Of a stretch of 64,000 bases of DNA, positions 52,355-61,982 are shown piece by piece. A model generated the notes under the pieces. That model had not been told where the DNA came from. It saw only the letters and a list, made by a program, of their open reading frames with translations, and did not search any database. How positions within the stretch are numbered: the stretch's first letter is position 1; every line of letters starts with the position of its first letter. Origin of the DNA: Parapristionchus giblindavisi (lineage: Eukaryota; Nematoda; Chromadorea; Rhabditida; Diplogasteridae); NCBI GenBank assembly GCA_943737045.1, contig CALSFV010000061.1, positions 248,001-312,000 on the forward strand, written 5' to 3'. The position numbers were made by a program, and so were the translations under genes.

Positions 52355-55300
52355 TAACAGGGTCATACAGCGGACGTGCTTGATCTATCCTGGTCCAAGA
52401 ACTACTTCATCCTCTCATCGGGCATGGATCGCACTGTGAAGCTGTGGCATCTGTCCAGGTATACGATAGTTATTGTTTTATTGATTTTATCTCTATCCCA
52501 TAATCATTGTAGATCCGAATGTCTGTGCTGCTTCCAGCACGTGGACTTTGTCACGTGTGTGTCGTTCCTGCCCAAGGTAATTATCGATTGCTTTTATTCT
52601 ACAGTAATCCAATAATTCCGCTCAGGACGATCGATACTTCCTCTCGGGATCGTTAGACGGAAAGCTGCGTATGTGGCATATTCCAGATAAGAAGGTTTGT
52701 TGGACATATTATTGATTAGATTTTGGCGTTTAATCAATCGATATTGACTAATCGATAATTGCAGGTAGCAATCTGGAATGAGGTTGCGGTCAAATTCATC
52801 ACTGCGCTCGCGTTCGCAAAGAGCGGAAAGTTTGCTGTGGTCGGAACGTTTAATGGACGCTGTTACTTCTACTCTACTGATGTAAGCTTGGTGTTACTTT
52901 GTGTGTTTGAAGCAATTATTAATTTTATATCCTTAACGCTAAGTACTTAGCGTTAAGGATATCCTAAAAGTTCACCCCGAACCATAATTTATGACACTCC
53001 ACTCTGGCAGCGCTCTCTCGCAGATAGAGGAAGCGAGAGAGAATTGTCGGAGAGGAGAGTTTCAAATCATGGCTACAAGTGTGCAAAGAACGTGAAAAAT
53101 GCTGAAACCAAAATTTGCGTTTTGTAAAATTTTGTCACAATTTCCCACAAATGTTTTATTTTTCTTTACGACGATAATTGCAGCAACTGAAGTACCACAC
53201 GGTGGTGGATGTTCGGTCCACCCGAGGCAAGAATGCACGAGGACACAAAGTGACGGGATTGGCCGTACACGGAGACAAGCTATTGGTAAGCTTGACCACT
53301 CTGTATCGAGCAATTTTTGTAGTCTTATCTTTGTCGTGAAACACGAAATCAACAGGTGATAAGAGCGCGATGGTTGATAGTTGGATGATTAATCATTCAT
53401 TTTTATACGCTCATGTGAGGATCGATATTAGGCTCATTCTTTATTCTTCTTTAATTCTTCTTTATGTGAAACATGAAATCAGGGTGATAAGAGCGATGGT
53501 CGGTGGATGATTTTTGTATTTCTGAGTGTGACCGAATGCTTGAAAAGATTATTATTTAATTCTTCTTGTCAAGCATTCGACCACACTCTGAAATACATTC
53601 TATACAATCACAAGAAATGAATCGCTCATTACATTACTTTTATCTAGTTCTTCGTCTCCAACAGTGTGATGATTAATCAATCAATCGATGACCGTTAAGG
53701 TGACATCAAACGACTCACGCATTCGCATGTACGATGTGCGAGATAAGGCGCTCACGTGCAAGTTTAAGGTTTGTTTTATTTATTTATTCTATTTATTTTA
53801 TTTCCATCTAATATAATGAGAAATATAATCAAATATAATGCTTTATTTTATATATCAAGTATGATACTTTGCTGTACAATTATAGGTTTGCATGCACGGG
53901 TTGTGCTCTTAGGTCGAAAATGTATCTTACAAAGTACCAAGCCTGATAAATTATTATTATAAAACCTGACCGCAGTTTGAGCCAAATTTGCCTAAAATCG
54001 AAATACCTATCCGTATTTTAAAATCCGTTAACCTAGCTATTCGACATACTCAGGCAAACAGTCGAATGCATTTTGCAGCTAAGTGAAGGCAAAATGGCAC
54101 GAAAAAGGTTCCAAAAATGCATTTTGCAGCTACAGCTTCGAAGAAGCTTTAAAAAGTTATAGAATTGCTACGAAAAGAAGCTAGGAAAAGCTAAGAAAAA
54201 TGCATGCAAAATGCATTTATTTTGACATCTCACATGCATTTGACTTAGCTGCAAAATGCATTCGACTGTTTGCCTGATTATGGTTGTGCTATTGTGTTTC
54301 GTCCGCTACGTCTAATTTACGTTGATATTTTGAAACAAGTTTCTGGCGGGTTGAATGATCTTTTACTCAAATAATGAATAATGTTAATAATGAACACCGT
54401 AAGGCACATTATTAGCTAACATATATTAAAAAATAACATTTAAAGTGCATGCAAACCTATAATAGTATCTATTAATAATATTAATTTAAATGGTTGTATA
54501 ATGATTTATGTTGGTGGTAAGGAGGGCAGGGCCGAAACACTTAGATTCTTTTTAGTTTTTTCTTCTTAAAACTATTGCACAACCCAATTTTAGTCTTCCC
54601 TTTTTGTCTCTTTCTTTATGATCATATTTCTTTGCATTCAGGGTGCCCAGAACGAGCGATCGCAGATTCGCGCCCAGTTCTCGCCCGACGGCAAGCACAT
54701 TGTGTGCGGGAGCGAGGATCGATACGTGTACCTGTGGCGGACCAGTGATCTACCGCCGTCGTTGAGTGTGCGAAAGGTACGGTAGGAGATTACGGTAGAT
54801 ATCTAGAATACATATTGTCATACCACTTTTATGTGAAAAAAATGTAATTTAATGATTTTTCTATATTTCGAAAATCGACACACTAAAAGATTGAATTGAT
54901 TCTGAGTGATACCCTAGTCATAGCTGGGTCAGCTCCTTGAAACATATTTGATACAGGTTGGCAAATGATTGGCACAAGGAGGGAGTCGAACCCACGACTT
55001 CTGCCTATCCGGGGCATTGCTCTACCATTAAGCTGTGCACAGGTAGCTTAATGGTAGAGCAATGCCCCGGATAGGCAGAGGTCGTGGGTTCGACTCCCTC
55101 CTTGTGCCAATCATTTGCCAACCTGTATCAAACACACTAAAAGGCCATGCGCAGAAAATGTGTGATATGTAGTGCTGCTATCGACAAATAGGTGTTTGAA
55201 TCCGCGCTCTGAACTTGCATCAAACTGTGGTCTGCCTTATTTTTTGGAGTACTTGATACGACCTTTGTCAAATGAACAATGAATGAATGAATCACTATCA

Positions 55301-57235
55301 GATTCACCCTTTGATATGATATGTCCATCAATAAATCAATACCAACAATTATCGATTGATTGCAGGACCGCAACGCGCAATGGGAGCGTGCGCGTGCGCA
55401 CAATCAGCCCGTGAGCGTGGCGTGCTTCGCGCCCAAACCCGCCATATTCCTGCAGATGATGCAGCGAGCGGAGAATGCGAAGAAGAAGGGACAGTCGGAA
55501 GGTAGAGGGTTATTATTATTTAATTAATTAATTATTTTATCTATTTTTTGCGCATCGCAACCAGTAATAGCGATTATGTCGATAATGAAAGAATCAAAGT
55601 ACTGTGCAAATTATGCGGGAATGTACATGTATTCATTTATTTTTAATTGTTAAATATGATAATTCGCAAACAAAATGAAATGCTGCACCGTTCGTATCGG
55701 GTCATATTAACTGTTGAATCCGCGTTTCGCTCGTCTATTATCATTGTGAATCCGACCGGTATTGGTCAGAACGAAGGACGAAATAAACTAACAAGGAGCC
55801 TCTTTCAGCTTAAGGTGGCGAAAAGTGACGATTTATAGCTCATTCGAAAGCCCTTTCTCTGTAGAATAAGAATGTATGTTTAAAAAATCCGAAACGGCTC
55901 TGTACGTTGATTTTAAAAAATCCAAATTTTGAGCAATTTCAGCCTTGAAATTCCTGTGTAATGGCATTTGAATTCCCGTACAATGATGGGCTACTTCTCC
56001 GCGCTCTCCCTCCGAGCTAGTGGTGGCGCAGTGGTAAAGATGTCGCTTACAATTTTTGCGCTGCGGGTTCGATCCCCACCGATGCGACATGTTTTGCACG
56101 ATTTTTACACTTGCTTTTTATGATATTTTTTTAAAAAATTTCGCAAATTTATTAATTAATTTACAAATTTAAAATTTAACTGTTTGTATTCCACATTGTA
56201 ATAAATGAATTCTCTGTTATTTATTATGTACGGATGAGAGTTGGCAATAGGATCGTAAGACATGATAGGAATAAGATATTTTTTGAAACTGTACAAAATT
56301 TTTTTATGTGTTATGTATGATTTTAAAAAAAAGATCATAAAAAACAAGTGTAAAAATCGTGCAAAACATGTCGCATCGGTGGGGATCGAACCCGCAGCGC
56401 AAAAATTGTAAGCGACATCCTTACCACTACGCCACCACTAGCTCGGAGGGAGAGCGCGGAGAAGTAGCCCATCATTGTACGGGAATTCAACTGCCATTAC
56501 ACAGGAATTTCAAGGCTGAAATTGCTCAAAATTTGGATTTTTTAAAATCCACGTACAGAGCCGTTTCGGATTTTTTAAACATACATTCTTATTCTACAGA
56601 GAAAGGGCTTTCGAATGAGCTATAAATCGTCACTTTTCGCCACCTTAAGCTGAAAAAGACTCCTTGTAAATATATAATACTTCTACCACATTGCTAATTT
56701 ATGAACGCTTTTTGATCTTCAATTCCACCAACCCTAGTGATCCTCATCGTCCTATGACTGTTGTATTCCCGAAATTTGCTCTATCTTAGAGATAAAAGCG
56801 GTGTATAAAAATATATATTAAGCATATCGTGGCTCAACGGCGGCCTGGGCGGCCGAGCACGCTGCTCCCCCCTCGGGAGATGTGATCATATCGGCCGATC
56901 TGTCGGGCTGCATCAAGGTTATGGTCAATCGACATAAACCAGTCAAACTAGGTCGGTTATTCGCTGTAATTAATTCATTTTTTAAACCAAATTTTCGGTA
57001 AGGTATGTCTGTAATGTGACAGTGAGGCCGTATGCATGAACGGTCGCAAGCTGTTTGTCGTAAAACGTGACGTCACAAGCGTAGGGGGAGGATTTTTTGG
57101 CAAAAGGCTTACACTTGCGACGTCGCGTTTGACGACTAACGGTTTGCTTCCGTTCACGGATACGGTCTCTGAAGTTATGCTGGTTACTTTAAATATTGAT
57201 TTATTGCAGGCCAGAGTACCTTCTTCCCATCGTAA
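44605..57235 (+). CDS. sym-4: WDR44 / SYM-4 homologue, WD40 protein
   Basis: Membrane-traffic scaffold; human WDR44 binds Rab11 and the ER protein VAP. Thirty-two exons: 44605-44670, 45348-45581, 45701-45800, 45879-45953, 46170-46243, 46301-46357, 46721-46902, 47084-47236, 47309-47391, 47571-47704, 48256-48339, 48393-48491, 48986-49183, 49381-49605, 50042-50145, 50224-50319, 50475-50565, 50774-50914, 50987-51045, 51363-51449, 51744-51862, 52062-52150, 52361-52458, 52513-52576, 52626-52694, 52765-52881, 53184-53285, 53700-53768, 54642-54776, 55366-55501, 56823-56951, 57210-57235; phases agree, 1164 residues. The N-terminal 720 residues are Ser/Pro-rich, with an acidic FFAT-like EFEDALD near residue 8 and proline-rich [13 protein letters not shown] repeats follow: [28 protein letters not shown]-like, [53 protein letters not shown] and SEDRYVYLW. 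The match to WDR44 is strong throughout the repeats. Confidence 0.95.
45068..45190. repeat. Dispersed AT-rich repeat (family H)
   Basis: CACATTATTAATTTAATT, AGTCGTGCGTGCAAAAC, TTGTAAATTTAAAATTATT; in sym-4 intron 1. Confidence 0.55.
45569..45688. repeat. 60-base tandem duplication across a splice donor
   Basis: Two 60-base units differing at a few positions. Each contains the end of exon 2, a GTAAGG donor and an acceptor-like GATTACAG. See the matching finding. Confidence 0.9.
45618..45641 (+). other. Possible 24-base microexon of sym-4
   Basis: Created by the duplication: flanked by GATTACAG and GTAAGG, in frame, adding eight residues (YPIPTVIA). The intron before it would be only 36 bases, which may be too short to splice. 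Confidence 0.35.
46010..46115. repeat. Family A short palindromic element
   Basis: CCCGAGCTAACTACTCTCCGC and inverse. Confidence 0.7.
46396..46530. repeat. Short inverted-repeat element, copy 2
   Basis: AAGGTCGAATGGGAACCGAT and inverse ATCGC.TCTCATCCGACCT; related to 3704-3916. Confidence 0.65.
46640..46718. repeat. (TTA)n microsatellite abutting an acceptor
   Basis: Serves as the T-rich tract immediately before the acceptor of sym-4 exon 7. Confidence 0.95.
47707..47899. mobile_element. Family C element inserted across a sym-4 splice donor
   Basis: CATACATTGCC to GAAAATGTATG. The 8-base duplication ATCAAGGT (47699-47706 and 47900-47907) consists of the last six bases of exon 10 plus the GT of its donor. 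Confidence 0.92.
48748..48862. repeat. Family A short palindromic element
   Basis: CCCCGAGCTAATTGAG and inverse; sym-4 intron 12. Confidence 0.7.
49205..49306. repeat. Family A short palindromic element
   Basis: Core CTCTCTCGTAGAAAGCGAGAG; diverged ends. Confidence 0.7.
49900..50012. repeat. Family A short palindromic element
   Basis: Core GAAAGCGAGAGAGTGTGGCC and GGTGTCGCTTTAA end; lies 30 bases before sym-4 exon 15. Confidence 0.7.
51508..51625. repeat. Family A short palindromic element
   Basis: AAGGGCACCTTCCAAGCTAA to GCTCGGGGTGTGCCTTTAA. Confidence 0.75.
52265..52354. repeat. (AAT)n microsatellite abutting an acceptor
   Basis: Precedes the GATAACAG acceptor of sym-4 exon 23. A shorter (AAT)n run also follows the donor at 51863. 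Confidence 0.95.
52929..52962. repeat. Near-perfect 34-base palindrome
   Basis: ATCCTTAACGCTAAGTA followed directly by its inverse, with almost no loop. Confidence 0.8.
52967..53090. repeat. Family A short palindromic element
   Basis: Core CGCTCTCTCGC...GAAGCGAGAGAG; ends diverged. Confidence 0.7.
53908..54282. mobile_element. Family B element with a nested TA element
   Basis: Outer 8-base duplication GTTGTGCT (53900-53907 and 54283-54290). The family B sequence runs to TTCGACATA at 54049, is interrupted, and resumes with TATG at 54279. Confidence 0.8.
54050..54278. mobile_element. TA-inserted MITE nested in family B
   Basis: Inverted ends TCAGGCAAACAGTCGAATGC, arms of about 35 bases, duplicated TA at 54048-54049 and 54279-54280. 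Confidence 0.8.
54947..55132. mobile_element. Foldback of two head-to-head tRNA-like sequences (T2)
   Basis: A near-perfect 186-base inverted repeat whose arms each contain a tRNA-like sequence plus the flank TTTGATACAGGTTGGCAAAT. The two arms differ by a 3-base GTA near the centre and one internal base. Confidence 0.85.
55037..55107 (+). tRNA. tRNA-like sequence in foldback T2
   Basis: 71 bases fold as a cloverleaf: GCACAGG pairs with CTTGTGC; D-arm GCTT/GAGC; anticodon stem TGCC/GGCA; T-loop TTCGACT. The anticodon loop reads CCGGATA, formally GGA (Ser), but position 33 is C instead of T and the T-stem has a T-T mismatch. It is more likely a SINE-like relic than a working tRNA. Confidence 0.4.
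55791..56667. mobile_element. Foldback element with tRNA-like arms (T3)
   Basis: Arms of about 350 bases (55791-56140 and 56320-56667) around a 180-base loop. Ends ACAAGGAG.CTCTTTCAGC. Each arm contains TGGCGCAGTGGTAAAGA (A-box-like, 56024-56040 in the left arm) and GGGTTCGATCCCC (B-box-like, 56065-56077). Lies in a sym-4 intron. The long open frames in the arms mirror each other and are not genes. Confidence 0.85.
57020..57172. repeat. Family D element
   Basis: CAGTGAGGCCGTATGCATGA to TTCACGGATACGGTCTCTGA, with GTGACGTCACAAGCGTAG and its inverse inside. Confidence 0.75.
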
Positions 57236-58092
57236 TCGATAATAGCCTTCGTTCTTCTCTCTTTATTTCTGTTTTACATTATTGATTTTCGTTTGCTCTT
57301 TTCATTTCGCTAGTACGCTTCATCTACTCGCTGCTTTCGTGCTTCAAATTCACTTTAAACATAATGTTATGCCACACTTTACCACACCCTGTCCCTGTTG
57401 GGATACCCGGAATATCGTATTCCCCTGCTACCGTAGCCCTACTAGTTCTTTTCTCTTGTCATCCTTAGTTATATCTTGCATATTACAATAATCCTTCTTA
57501 GACCACGTGGTAACCTACTCGAGACTGTTGTGTATGAAACATATTTATGTGTGATAGGCCCGTACTCTGGTATTTTTTGCGTACCAGGAACCCGGTAATT
57601 TCCCACCAGGGTCTTTGCCGGTTGGAAATTTACCGGGTTTCTGCTATGAAAATGTGCCAGAGTAATACTTTTCTCCCCTGCCCCCCCCCCTTATCCTTAC
57701 TCCAATCCACATTGCCACACAACCAATCAATAACTCCGGTACACCTCCCAATCCTCTTACGAATCGCCAGGCGCGCTCATTTCCATGCAAAGTGCCTTGC
57801 TCCGTTTGTTATTATACACCCCGAACACCCTTATTTGTCATTATCTATGTCATTTTTGTTCCCTAGCACCACTATTATCATACATGTTATCATTGTTTTG
57901 TCTGAAATTTAGTCCACATCCTCTGCTCTATATTCCTATAATACATGTAATGCTGCCCGAACCCCTTACACTGTCGAGCTCACACATTTACTCTATTCCA
58001 CTATTTTGTTCGTTTTTTCCTTTCATATTTTAATTCGTTTTCATTTTTTCACTAGTACATTTCCGGATTAGACATAGAGAGCATAAAGATAT

Positions 58093-58113
58093 AATAAATT
58101 AATATATAATAAA
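58093..58113 (+). terminator. Probable polyadenylation signals of sym-4
   Basis: Two AATAAA hexamers about 860 bases after the stop and 126 bases before the acceptor-ATG of mrps-14. Confidence 0.5.
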
Positions 58114-58228
58114 GTTTTATCGATTTTGTCATCTTCCTGATTGCTCTACCACTACTCCGTTGTGAACGGTGCGTTATATCTCTGATATCGATTGATACCG
58201 TATCCCTGTTCGCGATTACTGTATCTCG

Positions 58229-58239
58229 CTCTCTTGTAG
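58229..58239 (+). promoter_or_regulatory. Probable spliced-leader acceptor before mrps-14
   Basis: CTCTCTTGTAG abuts the ATG at 58240, leaving no 5' leader, typical of a trans-spliced gene. Confidence 0.55.
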
Positions 58240-61200
58240 ATGTTACGAGCAGTGACGGGCGGCGTGCGCGCTGTCTGTTCTCGACTCTTGCTGGGCAACG
58301 GCAATGCTGCAGCTGCAGCATGCACTGCAGCTCCTGGGACGCTGAGATTCGCGTCCAGTGATGCCGCGGGCGCCGGAGCGTCCAATATCACGAGTTAGTA
58401 TTTATTTATTTATTTATTTATTTGATACACCCCAAAAGAGTGCGACTGCAAGTGATTAAACATATGCAGGAATAAAGTGGTTTGAGTGATAGGGGGAGGG
58501 AAGAGTGATAGAAGTAGAATATGGTGAGGGGATGATTCGTAGATTTATTTGTTTTTTTTCCATCAGTTAGAAAGTTGGTTGTAACAAGCGTCTGACAAGA
58601 CCAGCAAGAATCGCGTTTCACATCTAGTGTATCATTTGATTGCAATTCGCCATATAATTCCGGTTGGAGTGCGTGTAATTCAATGCAATTTATTAGATTC
58701 ATGCCTTTTTATGAAGGGCGAACGGGGGAATCTTCTTATTTGTTTGTTCTTTATTTTGAAAACCTGAAAACGTATGAGAAATAATCAAATAGCACAATAA
58801 ATCTTTGCGATTTCCGCGCATGCAGAGGTAAGTATGATGGCTCAAGTTTGACTGTACCGAACGGCTGATATTACAAGCAAGAAACACGTTTCGCATACAG
58901 CATAGCAATTTGCCATATAATTTCGCTTGGAAGAATGCATTGCAATATTATGCAATTTATTAGATTCATGCTTTGGCATGGTGAGAGACAAAACGGGGGA
59001 ATATTCTTATTCATTTGTTCTTTTTCAAAACTCGAAAACTTGTACGAATAATAATGAAATAAGCCACGAAGTGTTTGCAACTTCCGCAGATGGCTCAAGT
59101 TTGGCTATAACAAAGGCTGACGAAAACCAGCAAGAATCGCGTTTCGCATCTAGCTTAGATTGCAATTCGCCATATAATTTCGGTTTGATTGACTGTAGCA
59201 GGGCTGTGCGTAAAATCTTTTTTCGTAAAATTTTCGTAAAACGTAATTTTACGACTTATTTTCTCGTAACATTCGTAAAATTCGTAAAAATTTCGGAAAA
59301 AAATTCGCGTCTAAATAACAAGAAATTGTCCCAATTTTCGATAAAATATATGAAACCCGCGAATGTGTATTCATATATCTAACAACCCTCTTATCAAAGT
59401 GACAAACGATAAGCACGAAGTTACAGCCAAAAACATATGCATGTAAAAAGCAAAGATTGATTTCCACCAATTTTTGAAAATAAATTTCACCAATTATTCA
59501 TTTTTTGCCATTTTTTCTCGTTTCGTTAAATATTTAACTTTCGTAAAATTTTACGACGTAAAAATTGTACGAAAAAAGTCGTAAAATCGTAAAATTCGTA
59601 AAACGTAAAATGCACAGCCCTGGACTGTAGAACTTTACAATGTAATTTATTAGATTCATGCTTTGGCATGGTGAGAAATTAAACGGGGGAATCTTATTCT
59701 TTGTTCTTTTCATCGACATTTTACAATTAGAGCTCATCTTCTTCATCCAAGACGATGTCCGACTTTAAAACTTGCACGAAATAGAAAATAACCCACGCAA
59801 TGTTTGCGATGTCCGTCCATGCATAATCAATCAATTTTATCATTTCTAGCAAATATTGCTTGAAATGATAAAATTGATTGATTGATTATGCATAGAGCAG
59901 TGCATCAATGCAATCACTCGATATTTTCCAACCAATCGATACATTCCGTCCAATCAATATATTCCAACCAATCAATATTTTCCAACCAATCAATAAGTTC
60001 CAGAGCCCACACCGGCAGAGAAGGAGGAGCCGTCCACAGCAGGTGCAGCCATCGAGGATGACGTCATTGTGCCGGAGGAGGTGGCCTACGCGCACAAGGA
60101 GACCTACTCCATGGCGGCCATCGCCAAGCTCAAGTACGGTGGTTACTGTAATGATAGTAATAATAATAATAATAATATGGGTTTAATTTTTTGTATGGAA
60201 TGGAATATAATAGAATTGAAGAACGATGAAAAATAATAAAATAAAACTAGGTCTGCTTTGATTCTACTTGAAAAAAAAGATTGATTCATTCAGCAACTTT
60301 GTTTATTAAACTATTCGTATATATGGTCGCAATAAGCAGTGCTTAATCATAGAGTACATGTCATATATCTTACGTGAAACATGCATCATTCTGGTACATT
60401 TGGACGTAGCCGCCGAAACACTAAACTATAGCATAATCTAATTTTTGCAATTTATGCGATTGCAAACCTATATTTGCATACATTTCAAAGTATTATTAAC
60501 TCTATATTATTGTAATAATTCATTAATGGATGACTAATAATAATCCTTCCTCCAGGATGGACCAGTATCCGTTCTACGTGGAGCGCGAGTGGTGGAAGAA
60601 GGGCAAGCGCATGACGTTCTGGGCCACCTGGAGACAGCTGAGAGATGTCAAGTGAGTACTGTATACCTCTAGATTACTGTAGCCGTGATTATGGTAAATG
60701 ATAATCAATCAATAATTGAGGTGCTAAGTGAGCATGCCTCTAAATTACTGTATTTTTATTTATTTATTTATTTATTTGATACACCCGTGACAGGTGCGAC
60801 TGCAATTATGTATCTATTATCGTAACCGATAATCAATCAATAATTTAATGAGTACTGTAGTATAGTGCGGTAGATATCACCAATTACAGTATCTAAAATA
60901 CCGTAATCGCTAATCGATCGATAATTGCAGCCGGCGTGAGGTGGTGCAGGAGACGGGCGAGCAGCGCATGCGACTGAAGGCCATCAAGTGGAACACCGTA
61001 CTGCCGCAGGCGATCAGAGATGCCGCCGCCGAGGAACTGCACAATATGCCCAAGTACAGGTACGGTAGTGTCGTCTGATCTTTGATCTTTGATCTTTACG
61101 GAGATTACGGTACTTTGATCTTTACGGAGATTACGGTACTCTGATCTTTACGAAGGTTACGGTACTTTGATCTTTGATCTTTACGGAGATTATGGTACTT

Positions 61201-61408
61201 TTATCTTTGATCTTTACGGATTTCGGTACTTTGATCTTTGATCTTTACGGATTACGGTACTTTCAGTCGTCCTCGTCTCATTCTCAACATGTGCATGTTC
61301 ACCGGTCGTCAGAGAGGAAAGATAAAGCCGTACCGGCTCAATCGTCATCTTTTCCGCAAATTCGCCGACCACTCGCAGCTGTCGGGCGTGCAGCGCGCCA
61401 TGTGGTAG
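58240..61408 (+). CDS. mrps-14: Mitochondrial ribosomal protein uS14m (MRPS14)
   Basis: Component of the small subunit of the mitochondrial ribosome. Exons: 58240-58393, 60004-60133, 60556-60651, 60931-61059, 61267-61408; phases agree, 216 residues. The last 100 residues carry the uS14 pattern: WRQLRDVKRRE-like start (RQLRDVNRRE here), LKAIKWNTVLPQAIRD, SRPRLILNMCMFTGRQRG, and the C-terminal FRKFADHSQLSGVQRAMW. The zinc-binding cysteines of bacterial C+ forms are absent, as in other animal uS14m. Human MRPS14 has about 128 residues; the extra N-terminal stretch starts with an Arg/Ala-rich probable import signal (MLRAVTGGVRAVCSRLLLGN) and continues with an acidic linker. Intron 1 holds tandem repeats and a hAT-type element. 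Confidence 0.93.
58500..59830. repeat. About 240-base tandem repeat in mrps-14 intron 1
   Basis: Diverged direct units sharing TTTATTAGATTCATGC, ACGGGGGAAT.TTCTTATT, and CGCCATATAATTTCG. At least three units; the third is split by the hAT-type element at 59199. Confidence 0.75.
59199..59622. mobile_element. Non-autonomous hAT-type element
   Basis: Perfect ends CAGGGCTGTGC / GCACAGCCCTG and perfect 8-base duplication GACTGTAG (59191-59198, 59623-59630). The interior is built from CGTAAAATT words and codes for nothing. Confidence 0.9.
59819..59894. repeat. Long stable hairpin
   Basis: ATGCATAATCAATCAATTTT arm and its inverse enclose a small loop; total about 75 bases with a stem near 30 base pairs. 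Confidence 0.75.
61075..61266. repeat. Tandem TTTGATCTTTACGGAGATTA units
   Basis: About six units combining the GATCTTT and TTACGGTA words, filling the last mrps-14 intron up to the acceptor. Confidence 0.85.
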
Positions 61409-61681
61409 GATTACGGTAGTCTGGCGGATTACGGTAACTGGTTGGGTTACTGTAGCCACACCATATCATCCATGTCACTCCATTCTTCACTGCATACTCG
61501 CTTTTTCTGTGAGATCTCATAGGGTTCATCATTTGTCTGTTATTGATTGATTGATATCGATTTATCGATTAATTTGTTTGTTTCGTTTTTCTCGCATTTA
61601 ATTTTTGTTGTCCAAGCTTTAGATAGAGAACGTAGTGTACATGAGTGTGTAGCTTCACAGCTCCTCCTTTGTTTTTCTTAT

Positions 61682-61687
61682 AATAAA
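61682..61687 (+). terminator. Probable polyadenylation signal of mrps-14
   Basis: AATAAA about 275 bases after the stop and 296 bases before the next ATG. Confidence 0.55.
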
Positions 61688-61786
61688 GAAGTTTTGAACC
61701 CGATTTTTTCGTAAAATCTGTTTGTATTTGTTCAATCCGTCCTTGACGGGGCCATTTCTGGCTTATCTCTCTATTCCCATTTCGTC

Positions 61787-61942
61787 CTGAGGCCGTATCC
61801 ATGAATGGTGGCAAGCCATTTGCCGATAAACGTGACGTCACAAGCGTAGCCGAAGGCGTGCCAAAAATCCTCCTACTACAGTTTGTGACGTCACGATTCT
61901 CGGCGAACAGTATGCACTACCGTTCATAGATTCGTCCTCTGA
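61787..61942. repeat. Family D element in an intergenic spacer
   Basis: CTGAGGCCGTATCCATGAAT to TTCATAGATTCGTCCTCTGA; inner GTGACGTCACAAGCG and inverse. Confidence 0.75.
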
Positions 61943-61971
61943 TCTCGCCTTATCAATCGATAATCATGACT

Positions 61972-61982
61972 GACCCCTCTAG
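61972..61982 (+). promoter_or_regulatory. Probable spliced-leader acceptor before the vha-20-like gene
   Basis: ACCCCTCTAG directly precedes the ATG at 61983. Confidence 0.5.

Larger units (their letters stand above)
57236..58239. other. sym-4 3' region and gap to mrps-14
   Basis: Contains a TA-flanked inverted repeat at 57566-57662 (CTCTGGTATTTT, AACCCGGTAATTTCC and inverses), C-rich sequence, and two AATAAA signals at 58093-58098 and 58108-58113. Confidence 0.5.
61409..61982. other. Gap between mrps-14 and the vha-20-like gene
   Basis: AATAAA at 61682-61687, a family D element at 61787-61942, then an acceptor at the next ATG. Confidence 0.6.

Noticed and set aside
55833..56625. Two near-identical 88-residue frames on opposite strands
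   Set aside because: They mirror each other because they are the two arms of foldback T3 and run through the tRNA-like sequence.
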